Of a stretch of 64,000 bases of DNA, positions 36,774 to 48,200 are shown one piece after another. A program made the position numbers and the translations under genes. Positions within the stretch are counted from its first letter, which is position 1. The number at the start of each line of letters is the position of its first letter. The stretch is from NCBI GenBank assembly GCA_029449245.1, contig JANATF010000013.1:1488001-1552000 (forward strand), in the 5' to 3' direction. The notes under the pieces are model-generated. The model saw only the letters and a program-made list of their open reading frames with translations. It was not told the DNA's origin and did no database searches. The DNA comes from Mortierella alpina. Lineage: Eukaryota; Mortierellomycota; Mortierellomycetes; Mortierellales; Mortierellaceae.

Positions 36774-36983
36774 ATGTCCTCCATCCGAAGCCTTATCACC
36801 GTGTTGATGTTCGCCATGCTCATGAGCATTGTGATGGCGGCAGTTCCTACCTGCAGAGAGAAATGCTCGCTGGAGCAGCAGGAGTGTGTCGATCGCTGCA
36901 ACTCTGGCACGACTGGTACAAGCGGCCCAAGATGCATTTACGGATGCAGCACGCTCTACACCTTCTGCAAGAACCACTGCTAA
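36774..36983 (+). CDS. Small secreted eight-cysteine peptide, 69 aa
   Basis: A 69-residue precursor. Residues 1-22 form a signal peptide (MSSIRSLITVLMFAMLMSIV, then MA) with probable cleavage before AVPT. The mature part of about 47 residues has eight cysteines at 27, 31, 38, 42, 54, 58, 65 and 69. Their spacing is C-x3-C-x6-C-x3-C, an 11-residue Gly/Thr/Ser-rich linker, then C-x3-C-x6-C-x3-C again. The identical spacing in both halves suggests two small disulfide-linked helical hairpins made by internal duplication. A TATA box, a probable leader intron and an AATAAA signal at 36996-37001 support a real gene. I do not recognise the family. It could be a secreted effector, antimicrobial or surface peptide; no function can be assigned. 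It is convergent with CAT2, 155 bp away. Confidence 0.8.
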   Translation: MSSIRSLITVLMFAMLMSIVMAAVPTCREKCSLEQQECVDRCNSGTTGTSGPRCIYGCSTLYTFCKNHC

Positions 36984-36995
36984 AAGACTTTTGGA

Positions 36996-37001
36996 AATAA
37001 A
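36996..37001 (+). terminator. Poly(A) signal of the peptide gene
   Basis: AATAAA, 13 bp after the stop codon of the small secreted peptide. Confidence 0.5.
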
Positions 37002-37138
37002 ACACTGGCCATTGATGCTATGCCTTGCAACATACGTTTTGCACTTTTTCCTCCACTCCATGGACTTGCTGATAAAAAATAATAATAATAGAAAAAACGT
37101 GTTTTATAGGCAGTTCTAGGTAGAGGACAGAAGCCGCT

Positions 37139-39490
37139 CTATGCCAAAGTCTTCTTCATGTCCCTCAAAGCGCCCAGAATCGTCTCCCTGAACTGTCTGG
37201 AATCCGTCTCCTTGCAGTTCCTCAAACTAGAGATGCTGAACTTGATATTCTCCTTTCCAATGGCATAATTGATACCATATCCCTCAGGAACGACGGGTCC
37301 AAAGCCCCCCCAGAAGTTGTCTCCAGGCGACATGTTGGATGACGACAGTTTAAAGTACATGGACTGAATGTACGAAGGGTCCTGGAAGATCAATGCCTGC
37401 TTCTGCTCCTCAGGGGTCTGCATCATGGATCGAAGTCCGAGAAGGTGACGGTCAACGCCCTTTCCTGCAGATGCTGCCATCATGTACTCGAGATGCGTTG
37501 CGATGGCCTTTTGCAACAAGCGCTGCTTCTCTATGGTCTGTCGTATATTGCGCAAAATGAGGTCTGGGGTGAGTTTTAGGAAACTCATGACGGTGTCCTT
37601 GGATACAATACAAAAACTTTCCATTGGTACACATGCTTACATCGGCGTGCTTGCTCTCAAAGCCCTTAACAAAGGCAATGCTGTCCACAGAGCACGATCG
37701 GACAGTCTCTGTGCGACCACCCAAAAAGATGCGGGTCGAGGCAGATTCGTAGGTAGGGGTGCAGGTGCCGTAATGGCGGTAGTAAGCCAGCTGAAGAACC
37801 ATCTGGACATAGGCATCGGGAGAACACTTGACTACAGTCGAGAGGAAGAAGCAAAGGTGTTAACGGTTATAGTGGGGTTCAGGGTGATGGAAAGTGCCTT
37901 TCCTTATCCTGCGCGAAATGGGTGTCTACATACCACTCTTGAGCCAGTTGGAGCCGTACTCGTTAAAGTGGATGAGGCAGCTGTCAACGTTGTCAATCAT
38001 CTTCTTGGCGTTGACCTCCGCTTGCTTGATTGTCTCCTTGACCTCGTCATTAACGACAAACTTGATGGCCTCGATGGATCCAAGCAGGACATGCGAGGGC
38101 TCCTTTGGCTCTGCGGTCTTCTCACTAGCGGATCGGTAGTTGAAAGACAGACAGCGTTATTAGTATCTGAGAAGTATAAAAACAGGGCCTTTCGCTTGCC
38201 ACCCAGCTATTCCAGTTGACTTACTTCTTGACCAGCTCATCCAAGATGCGTCCTGGGATGACGGCATCTGCAGGCGTATGTTCTCCATTGATGCCAGCGC
38301 GTCCGTTGCTTTCAAAGATGAACTGCATCGCCTTGTCGAACCAGCGGTTGTGTGCATTTCCGGCGTGGAAGATGTTGTGATGGGAAACGTCAATGTCCCG
38401 GTCCGAGCTGTAGTCATCCAGGCATATCATGAAGAGCGAGTTGTCGATGGACGCCAGCGAGGCGTGGTTCAATGGAGACAGTCCCAAGAGAGTCTGTCTA
38501 GCCTTGGCCCAAGTGTCTCTGTTCTCCGAGGTCAACACACCTACGGCTGCCTGCTTCTCGTGCTCGGGGGTGTTGTTCACAGCCTCGACCACATTCCTCA
38601 GCTGCTGCTCGATGGCCTTGATCGAGACGCGCTCGCCATTGGGACCAGTGACAGGGACCTTGAAGATCTGATCTCTCATCATGACGGTAATATAGTTGGC
38701 GGTCGTGGGCCAAGTGGTTACGATCCTGTCGCGAGGAAGCTCGGCGACACGGTAAGCCCCAAACTGGTTCTTGTACTGGTTCATGCAGAGGGGAGTGGAT
38801 CGCTGGTATTCTGCAGGGAGAGTCTGGCTGTTAACAAGGTCGTTGAAGGTCAACAGCGAGCTTGCGTAGTTGGCCGCACGCTGGATCTGAACGTCGGAAA
38901 CAACGCCGCGGGCGGGCGCATGTTCCAGGTTGAAGTGGGGCGAATCCTTGAACTGGGCCCACCAGTTGACGTTGATCATGGAGGGCTCGCGCCACTCGAG
39001 GTATCCCTTGTTGAGCCAGATAGTCTCGAGCCACGAGTTCTTCTCGGTCCTGTCCATCTCGTGCAAACGGCTCTGGAGCGTCTCACCCAGGCCACCGGGC
39101 TTGATAAACTCATCGACGGCCTTCTCTGCGCGTGCGAGCTCGGACGCGTTGAGGATCGGGAGGAGACTCTTTTTGTAGCGAGCAGCGGTCTCGGCCAAGG
39201 ATGGGATGGGCAGGCGAGGGATCTTGGACTGGTTTTGGAAGGTCTTTTCGGAGGGAGTCGAGGTCGAGTATTTGACGACGCGTGGTCGGACCTGAGCGAA
39301 AAGCTGGGGACGCGACAGCGTGGTCAGGAGTCTACGTGCGTGTGTGTGTGTGCAAAAGACTAGTTTTAGTGGCGTGTCCACTGCGATGGTGTCACTCTAG
39401 GAATGAGAAGGATGGCGCGTGGGAGTCGATTCGAGGTCTGTTTGTGTACCTGGCGACATTCTGGCCGGACCTGAAGGAGGCAACGTTCAT
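37139..39490 (-). CDS. CAT2: Carnitine O-acetyltransferase (mitochondrial), about 662 aa
   Basis: Five exons on the minus strand: 39490-39450, 39331-38225, 38124-37934, 37831-37641 and 37597-37139, joined in phase. The first exon encodes only MNVASFRSGQNVAR and continues LLTTLSRPQLFAQVRP, an Arg/Ser-rich mitochondrial presequence without acidic residues. The choline/carnitine acyltransferase fold is recognisable in IPRLPIPSLAETAARYKKSL, in the catalytic-His segment GINGEHTPADA (His365), and in the late motifs DRHLLGL and FGPVVPEGYGINYA. It transfers acetyl groups between CoA and carnitine for transport between compartments. The C-terminus ends KKTLA and lacks an obvious peroxisomal SKL-type signal, unlike yeast Cat2, which is dual-targeted. 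The last intron is only 43 nt but is required by the frame. The start is divergent from RPB2. Confidence 0.93.
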
Positions 39491-40210
39491 TGTCTATGAG
39501 GTGAATGGGGCTGTTGATGCTGCGACGAGGAGGAGGACGAGGAGGAGGGAGAGGAGGAGAGAGGACGGAGAGTGGAGAGGGAGGAGTGAGGAGGAGAAAG
39601 AAAAGAAACAGAGACAAAGACAAAAGGTGTGGAGAAGAGTGAGGACTCTGGACTGGAGACACGCCGAGGGGGACAAGCGCCATGCGGGCCACTCACATTG
39701 GTGATCGAGGGTGGACCCATTTCACGTGTCATTTCTCTTGCACTGGCAAACCCATCGTTGCAGCAGATGCACTTTTGACGCAACCCAGTGACATATGTGT
39801 ATGTGTATGTGTGCGTGGATTTAAAGGGTCCCCCTCTGCGTATTTGAAAGTGCCTCGAGAGTGTTTTCTTTTTCCCTGCTACTTTGTTCATTCAACCATC
39901 ATTCGTCGATTGATTGCTCGCTGTCGTGTCGTCTGGTGTCTGTCCTTCCTTGTCTTCGCCCGTGCTCCTTGATCCCCCCTGTGCTCCCGTCGACTGCATC
40001 CCCAGGGACCAAAGAACGACATCCGCGCAACAACATCCACCCAATCACCCAGTCACTGTTTCGAACTGCGCGATCAGCTCAGCAAGCAAACATAAACTCC
40101 CCCACGGCAACCTACCCTCAGGTCATCATCCTACTCCCGCCTGGAACTGAGCGCGCTTCATCCTTCGGATCACCCCCTGTCAACCACCCGTCAACTCGCA
40201 TACTCCCATC
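39491..40210. other. Divergent promoter region, CAT2 (-) and RPB2 (+)
   Basis: About 720 bp between two start codons. A purine-rich tract on the plus strand (39520-39640) gives the CAT2 leader a C/T-rich sequence. The RPB2 side is C/T-rich (39840-40150). A GT/AT alternating stretch lies at 39794-39813. No TATA box was recognised for either gene. Confidence 0.55.
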
Positions 40211-43200
40211 ATGGAAGACCAAGGTACACGTTATGGTCCCTTGTTGCGAGGCAGACTTGAGAGCTTGTCCGTCTGATCAGCTGTATGCTGATTGCCTCGT
40301 GTTTTTATTATTCGCTTGGTCCTCTGCTTAGAGCACTACTACATGGACGAGGAAGAGGACGAGGCCATCACACAGGAAGATTGCTGGTCCGTCATCTCCA
40401 GCTTCTTTGAGGATAAGGGTTTGGTCCGACAGCAGCTCGACTCGTTTGATGAGTTCATTCAGAACACGATGCAGGAGCTGGTCGACGAGAACTCTAACAT
40501 GATCCTTCAGACCTCAAGTCAGCACTCTGGCGCGGACGGCGATGTCACCGTAAGCAGTGCTCTCTTTGGACTTGATAGACAACTCGTCTGATAACCTGCA
40601 AAAGACTGACACTGCGATGACTGTTGTGTTGTGTACAATCTAGAAACGATATGAAATCAACTTTGGCCAGATCTACCTGTCTCGTCCTAGTATGACCGAG
40701 TCGGATGGTTCGACCCAGCCCATGTACCCTCACGAGGCTCGTCTTCGTAGTTTAACGTAAGGGATTCGGGCTTCCTTGCGTTTTGCTCGGAAAGCACATT
40801 GACCATGGATGAATATGACTCTAGTTCTCGATCTAACGTCTCTTGATCCCATGACTCGGCAGTTATGCTGCGCCGCTGTATGTCGACATGCGCAAGACCG
40901 TCAAGGTGGCTGACCCCCATCACGAGAAAAATAAGGGAAAGACAAACCCCCACGAGATGTTCATGGAGGATGAAGGCAGCGAGGACAGTGGCGACATGAA
41001 CAAGATCTTTATCGGAATGGTGCCAATCATGCTCAAGTCCACCTACTGCATGTTGACCGGACTGGATGACTCGGAGTTGCAAAAGATGAACGAGTGCCAG
41101 TATGATCAGGTAAAGCATCACTTGTTATAATCAAGCGACTGGCACGGTTGAAGCTGCAGCGAGTCCAAGCCTAACAGCCCATCGTTTTTTTTTCGTCTTC
41201 AATCATCTAGGGTGGATACTTTGTCATCAACGGATCGGAAAAGGTCTTGATTGCACAGGAGCGTATGGCGACCAACACAGTTTACGTCTTCAACAAGCCA
41301 GCAGGAAACAAGTACTCTTACACAGCCGAGATCAGGAGTTCCATGGAGCGCGGATCAAAGAATGCTTCTCCCGTCTGGGTCAAGCTTCTCGCACGCTCTG
41401 CTGAGCGTGCAGGAACTGGCCAAACCATCGAGGCCACCCTCCCCTATATCCGCGACGGCATTCCCGTGGTGGTTGTCTTCCGCGCCCTGGGTCTTGTCGC
41501 TGATCGCGATGTTTTGGAGCACATTTGCTACGACAGAAACGATTATCAAATGCTGGAGATGCTCAAGCCCTGTATTGAGCAGGCTTTCGTGATCCAGGAC
41601 AAAGAGGTTGCTCTGGATTATATCGGCAAGCGTGGAACGACTGTCGGAGTGACCAAAGAAAAGCGTACCAAGTACGCCACCGAGATTCTGCAAAAGGAGT
41701 TTTTGCCTCACGTTGGAACCCAGTCCCATAACCAGACCAGGAAGGCCTACTTCTTTGGATACATGATCCACCGTCTGCTGATGGCTGCTCTCCAGCGTCG
41801 CGATGTCGACGATCGTGATCATTACGGAAAGAAGCGAATGGATCTGGCCGGACCTCTGCTGGGAGGACTGTTCAAGATGCTCTTTACCAAACTGACCAAG
41901 GATGTCAGCAAATATCTTCGCAAGGTACTACCTCGAATCCTTTCTCATCGACCGTGACCTTGCACCGCTTGATCATGCATTCTGATATTATTTTCTTTTT
42001 ACCCCTCCTATTCCTCTGTCTCTAGTGCATTGATTCCAACAAGGACTTTGTTCTCTCTGTCGCTGTCAAATCCAACACTATCACGAACGGACTCAAGTAT
42101 TCATTGGCTACCGGAAACTGGGGAGAGCAGATGAAGGCCATGCAGTCAAGAGCTGGTGTCTCTCAGGTGTTGAACAGATACACTTTCGCCTCCACACTTT
42201 CGCATTTGCGTCGCTGCAACACACCCATTGGACGTGACGGAAAGATCGCCAAGCCTCGTCAGCTTCACAACACGCATTGGGGTATGGTTTGTCCAGCCGA
42301 GACGCCCGAAGGTCAGGCTTGTGGTCTGGTCAAGAACTTGTCGCTTATGACAGCCATCTCGGTTGGCTCGCCCTCAGCACCCATCATCGAGTTCTTGGAG
42401 GAGTGGGGAATGGAGAACTTGGAAGAGTTGACCGCCAACAACATTCTGGACGCCACCAAGGTCTTTGTCAACGGTGTCTGGGCTGGTGTCCATCGTGATC
42501 CCAGCAGTCTCGTCAACACTCTCAAGCGCTTGAGACGTAATCTGGATATCAACCCCGAGGTCTCGATCGTGAAGGACATCAGGGAGAAGGAACTGAGAAT
42601 GTACACGGATGCTGGACGTTGTTTGCGACCACTGTTCGTCGTCGAGGATCAGAAGCTGTTGTTGCGCAAGGAACACGTTGACGAGCTCTCAGCACCCGCA
42701 TATATTAATGAGGAGGGAAAGACAATGGAGCCTTGGGGATGGAACGATCTTTTGAGGAACGGTATCGTGGAGTTTGTTGATGCCGAGGAGGAGGAGACCA
42801 TCCTGATTTGTATGACTCCCGAGGATCTGGCACAATCAAGACAGATGGACCATGTCCAGCGGCCCCGAGATGCCTCTGGAAGACTCAAGGGAACATCGTC
42901 GTACTCGCTTCACACATGGACCCATTGTGAGATTCATCCCAGTATGATTCTCGGTATCTGCGCCAGTATTATCCCCTTCCCCGATCACAACCAGGCAAGT
43001 CTTTCTTTGTTGCGTGTTTTCATGATGATGATGGTGGTGGTGGTGTCTGCCTTTTCATCTTTAATTGGGTCATCCTAACAGTTGTCTTCTCGCTGTCCCT
43101 CTGTCTCTCTGTCTTCAATAGTCGCCTCGTAATACCTATCAGTCTGCCATGGGTAAACAAGCCATGGGTATCTATGTCACCAACTACCAAGTGCGCATGG

Positions 43201-44616
43201 ACACCCTCGCCAACATTCTTTACTACCCTCAGAAGCCTCTTGCCACCACCCGATCGATGGAGTACCTCCGATTCCGAGAACTGCCTGCCGGTCAGAACGC
43301 CGTCGTTGCCATTCTCTGTTATTCTGGATACAACCAGGAAGATTCTGTGATTATGAACCAGTCCTCGATCGATCGCGGTCTTTTCCGCAGTTTATACTTC
43401 CGCACATACATGGACCAGGAAAAGAAGATTGGACTGACGACAATGGAGGAGTTTGAGAAGCCCACGAGGGAGCACGTCCTCAGGTTGCGCCATGGTACCT
43501 ACGAGAAGCTGGATGACGATGGTCTGATCGCCCCCGGTACCCGTGTTTCTGGAGACGACATTATCATCGGAAAGACCAAGCCCATTCCAGAGGACTCGAC
43601 CGAGATGGGTCAGCGCACAGGATCACACACGAAGCTGGATGCCTCGACACCACTCAAGTCGACCGAGACGGGTATCGTTGACCAGGTCATGCTGACGACC
43701 AACCATGAGGGAGTCAAGTTTGTCAAGGTCCGAGTCAGATCCACGCGTGTGCCTCAGATGGGAGACAAATTTGCTTCTCGTCACGGACAAAAAGGAACCA
43801 TTGGTATCACATACAGACAGGAGGACATGCCCTTCACCTCTGAAGGTATCACGCCCGACATTATCATCAACCCTCACGCCATTCCCTCTCGTATGACGAT
43901 CGGACATTTGGTTGAGTGTCTGCTGTCCAAGGTTTCGACCTTGGAGGGATCGGAGGGTGATGCGACACCCTTCACGGACGTGACAGTGGAGGCCATTTCG
44001 GAGGCATTGAAGAAGCACAACTACCAGCAGCGTGGATTGGAGGTCATGTACAACGGACACACAGGACGCAAGCTGGCAGCTCAGGTGTTCCTGGGACCCA
44101 CATACTACCAGCGATTGAAGCATATGGTCGACGACAAGATCCATTCGCGTGCGCGTGGCCCTGTCCAGATCTTGACGCGACAGCCTGTCGAGGGAAGGAG
44201 TCGTGACGGAGGTCTGCGTTTCGGAGAGATGGAGCGTGATTGGTACGTGTTCTTTGTTTTTGGATGATCTGTTAAGGCTTCGTTTGAAGGAAGAAAGATG
44301 ATTGATCTAACACGTTACTATTTCTTGCATGGGATGGATGGATCATCACAGCATGATCTCTCACGGTGTCGCCCAGTTCCTCAAGGAGCGTCTCTTTGAT
44401 GCCTCGGATGCATACCGTGTGCATGTGTGCGATCTCTGTGGATTGATGGCGATCGCTTCGCTGTCAAAGAACAGTTTTGAGTGCCGCTCCTGCAAGAACA
44501 CGACGCAGATCTCGCAGATCCACATCCCGTACTCGATGAAGCTGCTGGTCCAGGAGCTGATGTCCATGTCGATTGCGCCCCGACTGTTTACAGTGAACTC
44601 TGACACTAGGCAGTAG
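40211..44616 (+). CDS. RPB2: RNA polymerase II second-largest subunit RPB2, about 1219 aa
   Basis: Eight exons: 40211-40223, 40332-40549, 40644-40756, 40863-41109, 41211-41924, 42026-42994, 43122-44242 and 44352-44616. The length is close to yeast Rpb2 (1224 aa). Recognisable segments include [53 protein letters not shown], the hybrid-binding region [13 protein letters not shown] near residue 973, and the C-terminal zinc site CDLCG...CRSCK (about 1158-1180). It forms much of the polymerase II active-centre cleft with Rpb1. The first exon is only 13 nt. Intron 6 (42995-43121) begins with GC instead of GT; the alternative would break the conserved [19 protein letters not shown] segment. An AATAAA lies at 44802-44807. 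Confidence 0.97.
42995..43121 (+). other. GC-AG intron in RPB2
   Basis: The donor is CAG|GCAAGT and the acceptor CAATAG|TCG. Splicing gives DHNQ-SPRN, the conserved RPB2 sequence. All other introns I placed use GT-AG. Confidence 0.9.
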
Positions 44617-44646
44617 GAGGCGCGCACGCAGGACGCAGCAGGGCGC

Positions 44647-44688
<42 letters not shown>

Positions 44689-46233
44689 AAAAGGCAGGGA
44701 GGAGAGTGAAGAACGTGACTGACAGGAGAGAGGCGAGAGAGAACGAGTGTGGTGTGTACGACGTGGGGCAATTGAGTTTTGATTCGACCAAGGTTAAAAG
44801 AAATAAAAACTCCTGTACAAAAGCACACACTCATCTGCTGTGGTTGTCATGAAGGGTGCAGCGCGCAGACACGTTTGAGGAATGGGGGAGGGGCGGGAAA
44901 GGGCCGTGCTGTTTTTTGCGTAAGTGGATGATGCTGAGAACAGGCGAACAGGCGGGATCCCATCTGGACAAAGGGGGTGTTATGTGTATGTGCGTATGTC
45001 TGTGTGGTGAGTGTGTATATGTGGTATGCCTCTGTGTGCGTGTGTATGCATGTTGCATGTGTGCACCACATTGCAGATACCTCCGTGAAAGTGGTTTTTG
45101 CTCCGAAGCCAAGCTCGATGGATTTGTTGTTGTCTAATTGCAGGTGAGTCCAGGCTGGGCGAGGTCGCAATGTTCCATTTTCTTGATGTCCTGTCCTTGC
45201 CCTTGCTCGATGACCCATGGCCCAGCAGAGGGAGTTGGCTTGGACGCGGGCTAACACGGTGTGTCCGCCCAGTCAGCTGCGCTGTGAACGGGCCAACCTC
45301 CGAGGAATACACAATCGACCTATCTCTAGCCGCGCCTCTGTTTCTGTTGCTTGTGGCCCCGCATCGCCCCTTCCCCGCTCGCTGCTCGTTACAACAGGAT
45401 AGGATCTATCCGTCGCTGTCTCAGCTCACTTTTTTTTTTTTTCTTCTTCCACCTGTCCACTCCTTTCTTTTGCTTTGCCTCGACTAGTCCTTAGTCCTTC
45501 TCTCTCTATCTCTATCGCCCTTCTCTCGTCTCCAGATCTCCATCTCCCACTCCCAGCACTCCCCACTCTCTCACCCTCACTCTCACCCTTCTCTCTCTGT
45601 CTCTCTCGTGTCTTCGCTTCGTGGTCTGTCCTCTATCGTCATTTGCATACAACCCCCTTTGCACAAGTCGCGCCAGTCGTCATCCTCAGCCATATGCAGC
45701 TGCATCTCTGCAGGATCATATCATTGCTCTCAACACTCGGCAGACGCTGGTCCTCGAGCCTTTTCTTTCTCTTTCCCTACATGTGCCACACCCCCTTTTG
45801 CTTTTCTTGTTTCTCGTAGTCTGTACTCACAACCCCCTTTCACGCCTATTGCTGTTCACTCCCCACCTGTCACCCCATCATAAATACTCTTTGCCAGGCA
45901 AATCCTTTTTTTTTCCTCATCCACACAATCATCTGCACTGCACTGCACCAGCTTCCATAACACACACACACACGCACACACATTGTAGCTTGTACACATA
46001 GCGCTCGGATTTTTCTGCCCTCCACCTCTTCCCCCTATCCAAGCGCCATTCCTCTTTCTAAATACAAACTTCCCCTTGCATCATCGAAGGGACAAAGCGC
46101 ACAACACAATTTTGTTTTCGTTCTTTTTTTTTGGGTCACTGTCTGTAGTCTGCCTTTTCTTCCCTGTCTGCTTACTTTTTCACGTTAGCTCCACTCAGCT
46201 CTATCACCCCCTTCTCCCGTCTTACCAACCACC
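44617..46233. other. Intergenic region between RPB2 and the Gln-rich F-box gene
   Basis: About 1.6 kb. The first part has the (GA)n microsatellite, an AATAAA at 44802-44807 for RPB2, and GT/GTAT-rich sequence (44980-45065). From 45420 to 46230 the plus strand is strongly pyrimidine-rich, as expected for the promoter and leader of the next gene. Short open frames are low-complexity. No RNA gene was recognised. Confidence 0.5.
44651..44689 (+). repeat. (GA)n microsatellite
   Basis: Nearly 20 perfect GA units, 34 bp after the RPB2 stop codon, therefore probably in its 3' untranslated region. Confidence 0.9.
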
Positions 46234-47803
46234 ATGCCAACAGCGGTCTCTGTATATACATCGCCCAGGCCTGCGGACGTCCATTTTGACGAAAAGACGA
46301 TCGTCCACAACACTACTTCACACCTCACAAACTGTTTTGTTGCAGACTCAGACACTCTCGCAACAGTTCCCGTGTCCGTGAAGAGCATGGGCACGGGCAC
46401 GGAGGATGGCATAACTCAGAGACAGCATCAGGAGGCATATATTCAACAGAAGCATCAGCAGCAACAGCAGCAACAACGACAGCTACTCTATAGACAACAG
46501 CAACGGCAACAACAGCATCAAGAGTATGCCAATCAACTGCTGTGGCAGAACAAGCAGGATCTTCATCAGCAACTGCGGCAGGGTATGGCTTCCAACTCTC
46601 ATGTACAGCAGCATAATAGTGGACACTCGGCAGCAGGAAGCATCGATCTGGTGGATGATGTGTGGCGACTGGTATTCTACCTCTTGGCGGGCCGTTGCAA
46701 AGATTTGGGGCGAGCCATGCTGGTGAGCAGACGCTTCTACAAGTATGTGCGATAGACCAGCGTTCTCACTCGAATGTGGAAAATGTACGAGCCAGAAAAA
46801 TCATCTAACGCCGCACTTTTTATTTTGCCCCAGTCTTATTGCGAACGATGCCGTGCTGTGGAAATTCACCTACCAACGCACAGTCTCGGGATCTATCTTT
46901 GCTACCAGTCAGAAAGTGGTATCGCATACATTACCAGCACTGGTGGACCGGGGAGTACTGGCTCAAGAAGGGGACTCGGATTCATGTGCTCAGAGGATTG
47001 TGGAGAGCCAAAATAGCGATGGATCAGAGGTGCCGCTGACGAACGGACAGGACTTGCGCCAGACAGGAGGAGTGTCGAGCAAGATTGTGGATCCTCCAGC
47101 ACTGGAGATGGGCGCTCAGACAGCGTCATATACCGATCTGGCGATGCGACCAGAGACAGACAGGAGAGAGAGGGCAGTGACCGCGAGCGCGGCCGTAGAC
47201 AGCCATTCCGAGACGACAGCCTCAACCAGAGTGGCAATAGGCCCCGGGTTGATGATGCCATCACCCTTGATTCTACCACATCACCGCAGGATGGCCCAGA
47301 GCATGGCCTCAACCACCTCAACCCCCTCAGCTCTCTCAACCCCTTCAACCACATCGGCCACGTCGACAGACTCCTCCTTGCCCACGGTGAGCAACCAGCA
47401 CGTGAGTCTTCAACCGCTGGCGGATCGCTCCATTGACCCGCAGTCGATTGAAACACTCTCAGGGACGGGGCCGAGCTCTGGTCTGAGGATAGGAGACGTC
47501 CACCTGCCCGTCACTCCAGCGTCAACACCGTCGTTGTCGTCATCATCCTCAGGCCTGCCTCTCACACTTCCCACGTTGCTGTCAGAGTCTGTCTCGCAGG
47601 TGGTGTCGTCGTCCACCGTGCCCATCCGCGTGGTCCAGCACATGACGCCGACGACCACGCTGATGCACCACCCCCCGGCGGTGTACTGGAAGCACCAGGT
47701 GGTGGAGTGGCTGGAGCAGGAGAAGCTGCGGTGCCTTCGACTGGGGCTGTTCTGGGGGGCCAATGCAGCCACCTCGCGGGTCCACCGGCGCAAGACACAG
47801 TGA
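46234..47803 (+). CDS. Gln-rich F-box protein, about 492 aa
   Basis: Two exons, 46234-46742 and 46834-47803, joined in phase (91-nt intron). The F-box-like domain spans the intron: IDLVDDVWRLVFYLLAGRCK, then LVSRRFYNLIANDAVLWKFT. The intron falls inside it, and only the spliced product restores the usual F-box ending (RRFYNLIANDAVLW). Before the domain lies a Gln/His-rich stretch (residues about 65-125). After it lies a long Ser/Thr/Pro-rich region, and the end YWKHQVVEWLEQEKLRCLRL is helical. No LRR or WD repeats are evident, so substrate recognition must use another surface. The expected role is an SCF adaptor. The start is the first ATG after the pyrimidine-rich leader. Confidence 0.82.
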
Positions 47804-48200
47804 CGGCCGCGTCGTATCAAACAGAGCCTTACTGGCATGGCTGTTTTTTTTTCTTCTACTCGTGCCTGCGCAATAAACCGCGAAGGAGTGATCCGAGGAG
47901 CTTGCTGCGACAGGCTCCCCATGAGCAAATGGTGTGACAGCGCAAGTGCCATTAATGAACTGAGGCGTGGCTTTTTTTTTGCGTGCCTCGCCAAATCGCC
48001 AACACAAAGCGCGTCCTGGCGTGTGTGTTTTGTGTTTCTCTCTTCACTCCCTTTGTCCTGTTGTCCTGTTGTCCTTTGTCCTGTCCTTTTTGTCCTTTTT
48101 GCCCTTTTTGTCCTTTGTCAAGCTACCATCCTCTGTACCTCATCCCCTCCCTAGCACAGCCTCGCTCTGCACCCCTTGTCCATGGACGCATAATCGAGCT
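47804..48200. other. Intergenic region between Gln-rich F-box gene and RECQL4-like gene
   Basis: About 400 bp. The part at 48052-48120 consists of imperfect TGTCCT/TTTGTCC repeats, a pyrimidine-rich stretch that is probably the core promoter of the helicase gene. No gene was recognised. Confidence 0.5.
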
